This document shows positions 9,160 through 18,110 of a DNA stretch of 64,000 nucleotides, one piece after another; position 1 is the stretch's first letter; every line of letters starts with the position of its first letter. The DNA lies in contig JAWKMR010000007.1 of NCBI GenBank assembly GCA_041392125.1, positions 124,001-188,000 on the forward strand, read 5' to 3'. The DNA comes from Halomarinibacterium sp041392125. Lineage in GTDB: Bacteria; Bacteroidota; Bacteroidia; Flavobacteriales; Flavobacteriaceae. The translations under genes and the position numbers were made by a program. Below the pieces are notes generated by a model that was given only the letters and a program-made list of their open reading frames with translations, was not told where the DNA came from and did not search any database.

Positions 9160-10395
9160 TTATTTTTCAGAAACCAGTTGTGCTATATTTATAATAACTT
9201 CTACCGCTTTTTGCATGCTTTCTACGGGGACATATTCAAATCTGCCGTGAAAATTATGCCCTCCTGCAAAAATATTGGGGCAAGGAAGCCCCATAAAGCT
9301 TAATTGTGAACCATCAGTTCCCCCCCGAATAGGCTTAATTAGAGGTTTTACTCCGGCTTTTTTCATCGCTTCTTCAGCAATATTTACAATATGCATGACA
9401 GGTTCAATTTTCTCTCGCATATTAAAATATTGATCCTTTATCTCTACACTAATTCGATCTGTGCCATACTGTTCATTTAATTCATCAGCCAATTTTTGTA
9501 TCATTTCCTTTCGTGCTTCAAAATGTTCCCTATCGTGGTCTCTAATAATGTACTGTAGTTTAGTACAATCTACTTCGCCTTTTAACGAGTGAAGGTGAAA
9601 AAATCCTTGACGACCTTCAGTATGCTCCGGTGTTTCCAGACGTGGCAGAGAATTGATAAAATCGGTAGCAATGTACATACTATTCACCATTTTACCTTTG
9701 GCATAACCGGGATGCACAATTTTTCCTTGAATGGTTACCACAGCACCGGCTGCATTAAAATTTTCATACTCTAACTCTCCCACTTGGCTACCATCCATGG
9801 TATATGCCCAATCGGCTCCAAATTTTGCCACATCAAACTTGTGGGCTCCACGACCAATTTCTTCATCAGGGGTAAAACCTACCCGTATCTTTCCATGTTT
9901 AATTTCAGGGTTTTTAATTAGGTACTCCATGGCTGAGACGATTTCTGCAATACCCGCTTTATCATCCGCCCCGAGCAGGGTAGTACCATCTGTTGTGATA
10001 AGTGTTTGCCCTTTATAAAGTAATAAATCGTCAAAATCCTTAGGCGAAAGAATAATGTTTTGTTCTTTATTTAATATAATATCGCCACCGTCATAATTTT
10101 CTATCACTTGCGGTTTCACGTTTGCTCCTGTAAAATCCGGAGAGGTGTCAAAATGGGAGATAAACCCAATGGTAGGAACCTCTTTATCCAGATTACTGGG
10201 AAGTGTGGCCATAACATAGGCATTATGATCTATGGTAACATCTTCCATCCCAATTGTCTTCAACTCTGCGACTAAATCATTAGCCAAATTCCATTGTTTT
10301 GCTGTACTGGGTGTCGTTTCTGAAGTAGGGTCGCTTTCAGTATCTACGGTAACATAGCTGGTAAATCTTTTTATGAGGTCGTATTTTGTAATCAT
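9160..10395 (-). CDS. pepT: Peptidase T (tripeptide aminopeptidase)
   Basis: This 411-residue M20 metallopeptidase removes the N-terminal residue from tripeptides in the cytoplasm. The di-zinc site can be read: ISHFDTSPD (His and Asp, about 78-86), LLGADDKAG (bridging Asp, about 140), TPDEEIGRG (catalytic and metal Glu, about 174-182), DGSQ (about 197) and a C-terminal GGHNFHGRFE (His). The length is standard for PepT. It is monocistronic and convergent with yajC, sharing the terminator at 9111-9142. Confidence 0.93.
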   Translation of the reverse strand: MITKYDLIKRFTSYVTVDTESDPTSETTPSTAKQWNLANDLVAELKTIGMEDVTIDHNAYVMATLPSNLDKEVPTIGFISHFDTSPDFTGANVKPQVIENYDGGDIILNKEQNIILSPKDFDDLLLYKGQTLITTDGTTLLGADDKAGIAEIVSAMEYLIKNPEIKHGKIRVGFTPDEEIGRGAHKFDVAKFGADWAYTMDGSQVGELEYENFNAAGAVVTIQGKIVHPGYAKGKMVNSMYIATDFINSLPRLETPEHTEGRQGFFHLHSLKGEVDCTKLQYIIRDHDREHFEARKEMIQKLADELNEQYGTDRISVEIKDQYFNMREKIEPVMHIVNIAEEAMKKAGVKPLIKPIRGGTDGSQLSFMGLPCPNIFAGGHNFHGRFEYVPVESMQKAVEVIINIAQLVSEK

Positions 10396-10459
10396 AATTA
10401 GCTGAAAATTTCAATGCAAATTAACGGAATAACCCTCTAATAAATAAGCGTTTTAATAG

Positions 10460-10467
10460 TATTTTTG
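10460..10467 (+). promoter_or_regulatory. -7 box of the pyrD transcript
   Basis: TATTTTTG fits TAnnTTTG and lies 18 bp before the pyrD start codon. Confidence 0.6.
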
Positions 10468-10484
10468 TACTTCAAAAGCATACT

Positions 10485-11504
10485 ATGTATAAATTTTTAC
10501 TACGCCCCCTTCTTTTTCTTTTCGATCCTGAAGCCGTACATCATTTTACTTTCAAATTGATAAAATTAACGCATGCGATAGGTTTTAAAGGAATTTTCAG
10601 AAGGTTATATGTGGTTAAAGATAAACGACTTGAGCGAGAATTGTTTGGAATTACATTTCCTAATCCGGTGGGACTTGCGGCGGGATTTGATAAGGATGCA
10701 AAATTGTATGAAGAACTATCCAATTTTGGTTTTGGATTTATTGAAATAGGAACGGTCACACCTAAAGCACAACCCGGAAATCCTAAACAAAGACTTTTCC
10801 GCTTAAAAGAAGATAGCGCTATTATTAACAGAATGGGATTTAATAACGGTGGGGTAGAAGTCGCTGCAGAAAGACTAAAGCGTAACAAACATGTTTTAAT
10901 TGGTGGAAACATAGGAAAAAATAAGGTAACTCCTAATGAAGATGCCGTTACCGATTATCTTATTTGCTTTAATGCACTTTTTAATTGTGTAGATTATTTC
11001 GTGGTAAATGTAAGCTCACCCAACACGCCCAATCTGCGGGAGCTTCAAGATAAAGAGCCACTAACAAAGTTATTGAAGGTATTAAAGCTTGAAAATGCTA
11101 AAAAAGATAAACAGAAGCCAATTCTTTTAAAAATAGCTCCCGATTTAACCGATGCGCAATTATTAGATATTATTGATATTGTTAATGAAACAAAAATAGA
11201 CGGTATTATTGCAACCAATACTACTATTTCCAGAGAAGGATTGGTTTCGTCAACAAAAAGTGAGACAGGCGGATTAAGCGGAAAACCCTTATGCAAACGT
11301 GCCACCGAGGTAATTCGTTTCCTTTCTGAAAAAAGTAACAAAGCTTTCCCTATTATTGGGGTGGGAGGGATTCATACCGTGGAAGATGCTTTAGAAAAAT
11401 TAGAAGCCGGAGCAAGTCTAATTCAGTTATATACAGGTTTTATTTATGAAGGTCCTTCCCTTGTGAAAAAAATTAACAAAACGCTATTGGCAAAGAATGT
11501 TTGA
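10485..11504 (+). CDS. pyrD: Dihydroorotate dehydrogenase (quinone), class 2
   Basis: PyrD oxidises dihydroorotate to orotate in pyrimidine synthesis and passes electrons to quinone through FMN. The 339-residue length and the N-terminal membrane-associating helices (about 1-40) identify class 2. Seen motifs are NPVGLAAGFDKDA (about 61-73), the catalytic-serine loop NVSSPNTPNLR (about 169-179), TNTTISREG, GGLSGKPL and the phosphate-binding IGVGGI. The last 8 bases overlap the start of the LysE-family gene, so the two are probably translated from one mRNA. Confidence 0.95.
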   Translation: MYKFLLRPLLFLFDPEAVHHFTFKLIKLTHAIGFKGIFRRLYVVKDKRLERELFGITFPNPVGLAAGFDKDAKLYEELSNFGFGFIEIGTVTPKAQPGNPKQRLFRLKEDSAIINRMGFNNGGVEVAAERLKRNKHVLIGGNIGKNKVTPNEDAVTDYLICFNALFNCVDYFVVNVSSPNTPNLRELQDKEPLTKLLKVLKLENAKKDKQKPILLKIAPDLTDAQLLDIIDIVNETKIDGIIATNTTISREGLVSSTKSETGGLSGKPLCKRATEVIRFLSEKSNKAFPIIGVGGIHTVEDALEKLEAGASLIQLYTGFIYEGPSLVKKINKTLLAKNV

Positions 11505-12111
11505 AACACTTATTTCTTTCTCCATCGCCACCATGGCGCTTGCTTTTATGCCCGGGCCCGATAATATTTATGTATTAACACAATCGTTAGCCTATGGAGC
11601 AAAAAGTGGTATTGCTGTAACAGCTGGGTTGATAAGTGGCTGTATTGTCCACACCTCTCTTTTAGCTTTTGGTTTGTCGGCTATAATTACGACATCTCCT
11701 GCCCTTTTTTACGGTATTAAAATATTGGGGGGATGTTATCTTATGTATTTAGCCTTTAAGGTTTATAAAAGCGAAAGCACTATTGCCTTAACACAAAACA
11801 ATACCAAAAAATCTTATGGAAAGTTATTTAAAACAGGAGTTATTATGAATTTAATAAATCCTAAAGTAATGATTTTCTTTTTAGCTTTTTTTCCGGGGTT
11901 TTTATGGAATACGCACGAAAATACGGTGCTTCAATTTTATGTTTTAGGGATTACTTTTATGGGTATTTCCTTCATTATTTTTAGCCTAATTGCTGTGGCT
12001 GCCGGTAAAATTTCCAAATTACTTACTACTTGGAAAAACATGGGATTGTTTTTAAAATGGCTTCAAATAATTGTTTTTGTGGGAATTGCTATTTTTATAT
12101 TGATTCCGTAA
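11497..12111 (+). CDS. LysE/RhtB-family amino-acid exporter
   Basis: This is a 204-residue inner-membrane protein with about six hydrophobic helices. The diagnostic N-terminal motif FMPGPDNIYVLTQSLAYG (about 17-34) and the central KTGVIMNLINPKVMIFFLAFFPGF (about 107-130) place it in the LysE/RhtB translocator family. That family exports amino acids or related compounds by proton antiport. The substrate is not predictable. It overlaps pyrD by 8 bp. Confidence 0.88.
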   Translation: MFETLISFSIATMALAFMPGPDNIYVLTQSLAYGAKSGIAVTAGLISGCIVHTSLLAFGLSAIITTSPALFYGIKILGGCYLMYLAFKVYKSESTIALTQNNTKKSYGKLFKTGVIMNLINPKVMIFFLAFFPGFLWNTHENTVLQFYVLGITFMGISFIIFSLIAVAAGKISKLLTTWKNMGLFLKWLQIIVFVGIAIFILIP

Positions 12112-12164
12112 CATTCTTAATTCAATTTTAAAAGTTGAAAAACGTGTTCCAGCAACGAAATTGC

Positions 12165-12172
12165 TATCTTTG
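12165..12172 (+). promoter_or_regulatory. -7 box with almost no leader before HMG-CoA lyase
   Basis: TATCTTTG lies only 5 bp before the ATG at 12178. If transcription starts at the usual distance, the mRNA would be leaderless or nearly so. Confidence 0.6.
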
Positions 12173-12177
12173 AAACA

Positions 12178-13041
12178 ATGCAACAAGTAAAGATTATAGA
12201 ATGTCCTCGCGATGCCATGCAAGGTATTAAGAATTGGATTCCTACAGAAAAAAAAATCCAATACATTCAATCTTTATTAAGCTGTGGGTTTGATACTATT
12301 GACTTTGGAAGTTTTGTTTCTCCTAAGGCTATCCCACAAATGCAAGATACTGCTGAGGTATTACAGGGGCTCAACCTTTCAGAAACACAAAGCAAATTAC
12401 TGGCGATAGTAGCTAATGAACGAGGGGCAGAAACAGCAGTGCAGTTTCAACAAATACAATATTTAGGATATCCTTTTTCTATTTCTGAAAATTTTCAAAT
12501 GCGGAATACCCACAAAACGATTGCGCAATCTATCAAGGTACTTCAGCAAATTCTGGAATTGGCAGAAAAAAACAATAAAGAGGTAGTAACGTATTTATCT
12601 ATGGGTTTTGGTAATCCATACGGCGATCCATGGGATGTGGATATTGTAGGGAATTGGGCAGAACGTTTATCCAATATGGGAGTTAAAATACTTTCGTTGA
12701 GCGATACCGTAGGAACCTCTACGCCCAAGGTAATTACCTACCTTTTTTCTAACTTAATACCAAAATATCCCGATATTGAATTTGGAGCACATTTACATAC
12801 TACCCCTACCAAGTGGCACGAAAAAGTAGATGCCGCTTATAAAGCAGGCTGTAGAAGATTTGATGGTGCCATACAAGGGTTTGGCGGTTGTCCTATGGCA
12901 AAAGATGAACTTACCGGGAATATGCCCACCGAAAAAATGTTGAGTTATTTTACAGTTGAAAAAGTAGATTCCGGAATATACCCTATGGCTTTTGAAAGTG
13001 CTCATAATGAAGCCTCTAAAATATTTTTAAACTATCATTAA
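12178..13041 (+). CDS. Hydroxymethylglutaryl-CoA lyase
   Basis: This enzyme cleaves HMG-CoA to acetoacetate and acetyl-CoA at the end of leucine degradation. The protein is 287 residues and forms a TIM barrel. Visible motifs are the N-terminal ECPRDAMQG (family ECPRDG/ECPREA, metal Asp), CGFDTIDFGSFVSPKAIPQM, SLSDTVGTSTP, the metal-binding FGAHLHTT, and the catalytic flexible loop GAIQGFGGCPMAKDELTGN (the Cys in GGCP). It is transcribed from a promoter directly before the ATG and is 2 bp upstream of the 5'-nucleotidase gene. Together with the leucine-dehydrogenase-like gene in the same window it suggests branched-chain amino-acid catabolism. Confidence 0.92.
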   Translation: MQQVKIIECPRDAMQGIKNWIPTEKKIQYIQSLLSCGFDTIDFGSFVSPKAIPQMQDTAEVLQGLNLSETQSKLLAIVANERGAETAVQFQQIQYLGYPFSISENFQMRNTHKTIAQSIKVLQQILELAEKNNKEVVTYLSMGFGNPYGDPWDVDIVGNWAERLSNMGVKILSLSDTVGTSTPKVITYLFSNLIPKYPDIEFGAHLHTTPTKWHEKVDAAYKAGCRRFDGAIQGFGGCPMAKDELTGNMPTEKMLSYFTVEKVDSGIYPMAFESAHNEASKIFLNYH

Positions 13042-13043
13042 CG

Positions 13044-14582
13044 ATGAAAAAAATAGTACTGGCAATATGCGCTTTAGTAATAGTTGTTTCTTGTAAAACA
13101 ACAAACAAGGTTGTAAAGTCTAAAAAAGAGGACGGTATCATTACGTTTAAGTTTGTTCAGTTAAACGATGTATACGAAATAGCACCATTAGGCGATGGTA
13201 AATATGGCGGAATGGCACGAGTAGCCCATGTGGTCGACTCTATCAAAAAAGTAGAACCTAATACCTATTTATTTATGGCAGGAGATTTTTTAAATCCATC
13301 GCTATTGGGAACCATAAAATACAACGGAGAGCGCATCTATGGAAAACAAATGATTGAAGTCATGAACGCCATGAATTTTGATTTGGTCACCTTCGGAAAT
13401 CATGAATTTGATATTAGTGAAGAGGCACTTCAAAAAAGATTAAACGAATCTAACTTTTATTGGACTTCGGCCAATGTGTTCCAGCAATTAAATGATGGTC
13501 CTCGGTCTTTTCATTTTGTTAGAGGTGGAGATACGATTCTTATTCCGGAAACCTACTCAATTTCTATGATGGATAAGGACAGCACCCAAGTAGAAGTAGG
13601 TTTTTTTAGTGTTACGTTACCCTCTAATCCCCGAGATTATGTGTATTATAGCGATGTTATGCTTGAAGCAGGGAGTGCCTATAGTGCTTTGCAATCGCAA
13701 CAAGTGGATCTTATAATGGGATTAACCCACGTTGAAATTTCAGAAGATTTAGAAATTGCAAAAAAATATCCGGGCATTTCTTTCATCATGGGAGGCCACG
13801 AACATAATAATATGTTAGAAGAAGTAGGAAACACAAAAATTGCAAAAGCCGATGCCAATGCCAAAACCATTTACATACATACGTTCACTTTTAATAAAAA
13901 CACACAATACTTAAAAATAGACTCTCAATTATTTCCTATAGATGATAAAATTGCTGAAAAACCCTCGGTAAAAGCTGTTGTTGATAAATGGGAAGCCATT
14001 TTGAATACTGAAATAAAGCAAGTGGTAGATAATCCTAATGAAGTTATTTATTATGCAAAACCTCCCTTAGATGGAACCGATAGTGCCAGTAGGGGGATTC
14101 AAACCAATTTAGGCGATATTATAACCCATGCCATGGCGCTTTCCTTTCATGAACCTGTAGATGCGGCACTGGTAAATGGGGGATCCATACGTATTGACGA
14201 TATGCTTTCGGGCGACATTACCAGTTTAGATATATTTAGGGTATTGCCCTTTGGCGGTGGTGTTTTAAAGGTAGCTATTAAAGGAAATTTATTAAAGCAA
14301 GTGCTTACCTACGGAAAAGAATATGCAGGTACGGGAGCTTACTTACAGCGATATAATTTTACCCAAGGGTCCAGAGGCTCTTGGTTAATGGAAGGAAACC
14401 CTATAGAAGATGAAGAAGTATATCAAGTTGCGTTTAGTGATTTTTTGTTGAAAGGATTTGATATCCCCTTTTTAACACCCGAAAATGAAGGGATTGTAAA
14501 AATTTATGAACCCACCAAAGACGAAAATGCCTACGATATCCGAAAAGCCATTATTATGTATCTTAAATCCTTAAAAAAATGA
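13044..14582 (+). CDS. 5'-nucleotidase / UshA-like metallophosphatase lipoprotein
   Basis: This 512-residue exported phosphatase has a lipobox (VVSC, Cys near residue 17), so it is likely anchored to a membrane. The N-terminal metallophosphoesterase domain (about 30-290) carries QLNDVYE, a metal-site GDFLNPS, FGNHEFD (about 120) and MGGHEHNN (about 252). The C-terminal nucleotidase domain contains NGGSIRID (about 378) and the DIFRVLPFGG segment. It probably hydrolyses extracellular nucleotides for salvage. Its stop overlaps the start of the haem-binding-domain gene by 4 bp (ATGA), indicating coupled translation. Confidence 0.9.
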   Translation: MKKIVLAICALVIVVSCKTTNKVVKSKKEDGIITFKFVQLNDVYEIAPLGDGKYGGMARVAHVVDSIKKVEPNTYLFMAGDFLNPSLLGTIKYNGERIYGKQMIEVMNAMNFDLVTFGNHEFDISEEALQKRLNESNFYWTSANVFQQLNDGPRSFHFVRGGDTILIPETYSISMMDKDSTQVEVGFFSVTLPSNPRDYVYYSDVMLEAGSAYSALQSQQVDLIMGLTHVEISEDLEIAKKYPGISFIMGGHEHNNMLEEVGNTKIAKADANAKTIYIHTFTFNKNTQYLKIDSQLFPIDDKIAEKPSVKAVVDKWEAILNTEIKQVVDNPNEVIYYAKPPLDGTDSASRGIQTNLGDIITHAMALSFHEPVDAALVNGGSIRIDDMLSGDITSLDIFRVLPFGGGVLKVAIKGNLLKQVLTYGKEYAGTGAYLQRYNFTQGSRGSWLMEGNPIEDEEVYQVAFSDFLLKGFDIPFLTPENEGIVKIYEPTKDENAYDIRKAIIMYLKSLKK

Positions 14583-15055
14583 AGAAAATTATAAAGTATT
14601 TTTTGATTCTCGCTTTAGTAGCGCTTGTTGTAATTCAGTTTATTAGACCGGAAAAAAACTTGGGAGGCTACGAGAGTGTTGCTTTTTTTGAAGCGGAAAC
14701 AAAACCTTCTGAAGAAGTACGATTAATTTTGAAAACCCAATGCTACGACTGTCACAGTAATCATACCAATTATCCGTGGTATGCCGAAATTGCACCGGCA
14801 TCTTTTTGGTTGGCAGACCATATTAACGATGGGAAAAAACATTTCAATGTATCCGATTGGGAAAGTTATTCTGCAAAAAGAAAAGACCACAAACTGGAAG
14901 AACTTTTTGAAGAGGTAGAAGAAGGAGAGATGCCTTTAGACTCTTATACATGGATTCATGGTAACATTTCAAAAGAAGAACAAAAAATGCTTATGCAATG
15001 GGCACAATTGGCACGTTTACAGTATAAGAGCCAAATAGAGGTTTCTGCAAATTAA
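14579..15055 (+). CDS. Haem-binding-domain protein with one CxxCH motif
   Basis: This is a 158-residue protein with an N-terminal transmembrane or signal-anchor helix (about 5-21) followed by a periplasmic domain. The sequence QCYDCHSNHTNYPWY (about 54-68) contains a single c-type haem motif, CYDCH, and matches the haem-binding domain family (PF14376-like). GEMPLDSYTWIHG near 122-134 is also typical. A role in periplasmic electron transfer is inferred from the motif; no partner enzyme is encoded next to it. Its ATG overlaps the upstream nucleotidase stop. Confidence 0.8.
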   Translation: MKKIIKYFLILALVALVVIQFIRPEKNLGGYESVAFFEAETKPSEEVRLILKTQCYDCHSNHTNYPWYAEIAPASFWLADHINDGKKHFNVSDWESYSAKRKDHKLEELFEEVEEGEMPLDSYTWIHGNISKEEQKMLMQWAQLARLQYKSQIEVSAN

Positions 15056-15106
15056 AAATTCACTTTGGCATTTTCAATTTTCTAAGTTATTGTCAAGTAT
15101 TTATAG

Positions 15107-15163
15107 TATATTTGCACGCAATTAAATAATAACTGCCTCCGACACTTCGGAATAAATTTAATT
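15107..15163 (+). promoter_or_regulatory. guaB promoter and leader stem-loop
   Basis: The -7 box TATATTTG is at 15107-15114, with TTG at 15090 as a possible -33. The leader that follows folds on itself: outer arms AATTAAAT (15120-15127) and ATTTAATT (15156-15163), inner arms TCCGA (15138-15142) and TCGGA (15147-15151). The outer arm ends 3 bp before the ATG, so it could control access to the start codon. Confidence 0.6.
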
Positions 15164-15166
15164 GCC

Positions 15167-16639
15167 ATGACTGCACACAATCACAAAATTTTAGGAGAAG
15201 GCTTAACATACGATGATGTACTTTTGGTACCAGCCTATTCAGAAATACTGCCAAGAGAAGTTTCTATTAAAACTAAGTTTTCTAAAAATATTACACTTAA
15301 TGTACCTATTGTCTCAGCAGCGATGGATACGGTGACTGAAAGCGCTATGGCTATTGCTATTGCACGCGAAGGAGGTATTGGCGTGCTTCATAAAAATATG
15401 ACCATTGAACAGCAAGCGGCCGAAGTGAGAAAGGTAAAAAGAGCTGAAAGCGGAATGATTCAAGATCCCGTTACCTTGAAAAAGGATAACACCGTGGGCG
15501 ATGCACAAAATACCATGCGAGAATATGGTATTGGGGGAATTCCTATTGTGGATGAAGACAACAAACTAATTGGAATAGTAACCAACCGCGATTTGCGCTT
15601 TGAAAAAGATTATAGCCGTACCTTAGAGCATATTATGACTGCCGAAAATTTGGTGACTGTAGGAAGAGGTACTTCATTAAAAGATGCAGAAATTATTCTT
15701 CAGAATAACAAAATTGAAAAGCTGCCTGTAGTTGATGAGAATGGCAGGTTGTTGGGGTTGATTACTTTTCGTGATATCACTAAACTTACCCAAAAACCAA
15801 TCGCAAATAAAGATGAATATGGAAGGTTACGCGTGGCGGCAGCATTGGGCGTTACTCCCGATGTTATGGAAAGAGCAGAAGCCTTGGTAAGTGCTCATGT
15901 AGATGCCGTAATTATAGATACTGCTCATGGACATAGCAAAGGAGTGGTTACGGTGCTAAAAGAAGTAAAAGCAAAATTCCCAAACTTAGACGTAGTGGTA
16001 GGAAATATTGCTACACCTGAAGCGGCCAAATATTTAGTAGATGCAGGTGCCGATGCCGTAAAAGTAGGAATTGGACCGGGATCTATTTGTACGACTCGAG
16101 TGGTTGCCGGAGTTGGGTTTCCTCAATTCTCTGCCGTGTTAGAAGTAGCCGCCGCTATAAAAGGAAGCGGCGTTCCCGTAATTGCCGACGGAGGAATTCG
16201 GTATACCGGAGATATTCCTAAGGCTATTGCGGCCGGTGCCGATAGCGTCATGCTGGGCTCTTTATTAGCAGGTACAAAAGAGTCTCCGGGGGAGACCATT
16301 ATTTTTGAGGGACGAAAGTTTAAATCCTATCGTGGAATGGGAAGTGTGGAAGCCATGAAACAAGGATCAAAAGATCGCTATTTTCAAGATGTGGAAGACG
16401 ATATTAAAAAGTTGGTTCCAGAAGGAATTGTAGGAAGAGTCCCTTATAAAGGAGACTTGGTGGAAAGTATGACTCAGTTTATTGGAGGGCTTCGTGCAGG
16501 AATGGGTTATTGTGGAGCTAAAGATATTGATACCTTAAAGGAAACCGGAAAATTTGTAAAAATTACGGCCTCCGGAATTCACGAAAGCCATCCACACGAT
16601 GTAACTATTACCAAAGAAGCGCCTAATTATTCAAGATAA
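15167..16639 (+). CDS. guaB: IMP dehydrogenase
   Basis: GuaB oxidises IMP to XMP with NAD+, the committed step of GTP synthesis. The 490-residue length is standard. The barrel is interrupted by a tandem CBS (Bateman) domain (about 95-205), which binds adenine and guanine nucleotides for feedback control. The catalytic loop GIGPGSICTTRVVAGVGFPQ (Cys near 308), GGIRYTGD and the flap Arg-Tyr region GIVGRVPYKG are all intact. It is transcribed alone from its own promoter with a structured leader and ends at a bidirectional terminator. Confidence 0.96.
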   Translation: MTAHNHKILGEGLTYDDVLLVPAYSEILPREVSIKTKFSKNITLNVPIVSAAMDTVTESAMAIAIAREGGIGVLHKNMTIEQQAAEVRKVKRAESGMIQDPVTLKKDNTVGDAQNTMREYGIGGIPIVDEDNKLIGIVTNRDLRFEKDYSRTLEHIMTAENLVTVGRGTSLKDAEIILQNNKIEKLPVVDENGRLLGLITFRDITKLTQKPIANKDEYGRLRVAAALGVTPDVMERAEALVSAHVDAVIIDTAHGHSKGVVTVLKEVKAKFPNLDVVVGNIATPEAAKYLVDAGADAVKVGIGPGSICTTRVVAGVGFPQFSAVLEVAAAIKGSGVPVIADGGIRYTGDIPKAIAAGADSVMLGSLLAGTKESPGETIIFEGRKFKSYRGMGSVEAMKQGSKDRYFQDVEDDIKKLVPEGIVGRVPYKGDLVESMTQFIGGLRAGMGYCGAKDIDTLKETGKFVKITASGIHESHPHDVTITKEAPNYSR

Positions 16640-16669
16640 AAAAAGAGGTTCTACATGAACCTCTTTTTT
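16638..16669. terminator. Bidirectional terminator between guaB and ompH
   Basis: Arms AAAAAAAGAGGTTC and GAACCTCTTTTTT around a 5-base loop, flanked by A and T runs, between convergent genes. Confidence 0.88.
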
Positions 16670-16687
16670 AATTTTATTAGATGTGTT

Positions 16688-17197
16688 TTATTCTTCTTGT
16701 TTCACTTCAATGCCCATTTCTTTTAGCACGGCAAGTGTAACATCAAAGCGATTGTCTACATAAACAACACTATTATCACGCAATAGTACTTGGGTATATT
16801 CTCCGGCAGCGGCAACTTTTTCTAACGCTTTTCCAACCTTATCATACAAAGGACGCATATATTCTTCTTGTTTTAAAAGGATAAGCTGATTCCCGTTTTG
16901 CTGAAACTTTGCAATATCATTTTCCATCTGTAATAACGAGTCTTGCTTGGTTTTTCTTTGGTTAATAGTATAGCTGGTTTCGTTTTGTTTATAGTCAGCA
17001 ACACCGTCTTCCAAATCCTTCATTTTCTTTTGTAAATCGGTTTCAAGTCCTTTGGTATAATCTTGAACTTGTTTTTGAACTCCGGCCAGTTCTGGCATTT
17101 TACTTAAAATAAAGTCAATATCTACAGTTCCCACTTTTGTAGTTTGTGAGTGCACGGTAAACGCAGCAAATAAGAAAAAAAGCGATAAATATTTCAT
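16688..17197 (-). CDS. OmpH/Skp-family periplasmic chaperone
   Basis: This 169-residue protein has a cleavable signal peptide (MKYLSLFFLFAAFTVHSQ). It starts the mature part with KVGTVDIDFILSKMPE, the usual OmpH/Skp opening. A long charged coiled-coil region follows (about 35-110), rich in Lys, Gln and Glu, forming the tentacles that hold unfolded outer-membrane proteins. By family it works in the periplasm upstream of the BAM complex. It is monocistronic here and convergent with guaB. Confidence 0.87.
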   Translation of the reverse strand: MKYLSLFFLFAAFTVHSQTTKVGTVDIDFILSKMPELAGVQKQVQDYTKGLETDLQKKMKDLEDGVADYKQNETSYTINQRKTKQDSLLQMENDIAKFQQNGNQLILLKQEEYMRPLYDKVGKALEKVAAAGEYTQVLLRDNSVVYVDNRFDVTLAVLKEMGIEVKQEE

Positions 17198-17276
17198 TAG
17201 TTTAATTTTTTATGGAGAGCAATATTACTACAATTTTGATAAATTATTACAAATAAGTTGCTTGTTAACAAGACTT

Positions 17277-17516
17277 TTAGTTTTCGGAATATCGTTGCCC
17301 ACGATGTGGTTTTAGTAGTTGCCTTAATGTGGTTACTTCTTCAGAAGGAATAATCATACAGGTCATGCAATACATTTCAGAAATCCATTCTGTTGTGGTG
17401 AACGCGTCTTTTAGGTTTTTTGCTTTAATAAATTCATCTAAATGAATTTTATGATGTTCCGCTATTTTTTGTGCATGGGGGCCTCTGAAGTCCCAAATCA
17501 TTTTTATTCTTTCCAT
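17277..17516 (-). CDS. Conserved hypothetical small protein (79 aa)
   Basis: I do not recognise a named family. The protein has no signal peptide or membrane helix. It contains a central YCMTCMI segment with two Cys, a conserved-looking opening IWDFRGPHAQKIAEHH with several His, and a basic C-terminus PHRGQRYSEN. It begins 3 bp after the stop of the SRPBCC gene on the same strand, so the two almost certainly form one operon. A metal-binding or thiol role is possible but only inferred from the His and Cys. Confidence 0.6.
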   Translation of the reverse strand: MERIKMIWDFRGPHAQKIAEHHKIHLDEFIKAKNLKDAFTTTEWISEMYCMTCMIIPSEEVTTLRQLLKPHRGQRYSEN

Positions 17517-17519
17517 GAA

Positions 17520-17972
17520 CTATTGCGAAACCGAAGTCCCTTTTTCGGCAAAATTCTTAAAGTCGGTTAAATATTTCATGGATTGCTTTTTAAAAGCACC
17601 GGGCATAAGCCACCCAAGTAGTTTCATACCAAAACTGCTAAATCTAAATTCACTTTCGCTAAGCCATTCAGTAGTGGTGGCATCTATTTCAGAAAAAAAG
17701 TTTCGCTGAATATTATAGACACCTTGAGTTTCATATACTGCGTGAAAAGTGTTAGGAAAATTATTTTCTAAAATGGTCTCGGTCATAGATAGTTTTCGTT
17801 TCCCCATTTGGTACTCTAATTTCATTTTTGCTCCGGGTTGACCGGGAGTACCGTTAAGGACTTCATAATTTAGTAGTCCTCTTTGCCAATGTTTCATATT
17901 TTCAGGATTATCCAGCTTTTTAATTACCTGTTCCACGGGGAGTGCAATAGTAATTTTTGTAGAATACTTCAT
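17520..17972 (-). CDS. SRPBCC (START-like) superfamily protein
   Basis: This 150-residue single-domain protein opens like polyketide-cyclase/START-like folds (STKITIALPVEQVIKKLDNPENMKHWQRGLL), with the typical Trp after a PENM turn. It continues through alternating strands to a C-terminal long helix (AFKKQSMKYLTDFKNFAEK). Such proteins bind hydrophobic ligands in a deep cavity; the ligand here is unknown. It is the first gene of a two-gene minus-strand operon with the 79-residue protein. Confidence 0.8.
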   Translation of the reverse strand: MKYSTKITIALPVEQVIKKLDNPENMKHWQRGLLNYEVLNGTPGQPGAKMKLEYQMGKRKLSMTETILENNFPNTFHAVYETQGVYNIQRNFFSEIDATTTEWLSESEFRFSSFGMKLLGWLMPGAFKKQSMKYLTDFKNFAEKGTSVSQ

Positions 17973-18078
17973 AAGTTTTAAAATTTACAGACACAATGTA
18001 GTAAAAAGCGATTGAATTTAATTCTTAAAATAAATTAAAAGGTTCTGTTAATGCATTTGTATTACCCTATGTTTTTTC

Positions 18079-18086
18079 TATTTTTG
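18079..18086 (+). promoter_or_regulatory. -7 box of the foldase operon
   Basis: TATTTTTG, 24 bp before the first parvulin gene. Confidence 0.55.
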
Positions 18087-18110
18087 CGTGGCTTCAAAAA
18101 AAAGTGAATT

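Noticed and set aside
15115..15166. Purine riboswitch upstream of guaB
   Set aside because: The leader is only about 50 nt and lacks a three-way junction; it is a simple stem.
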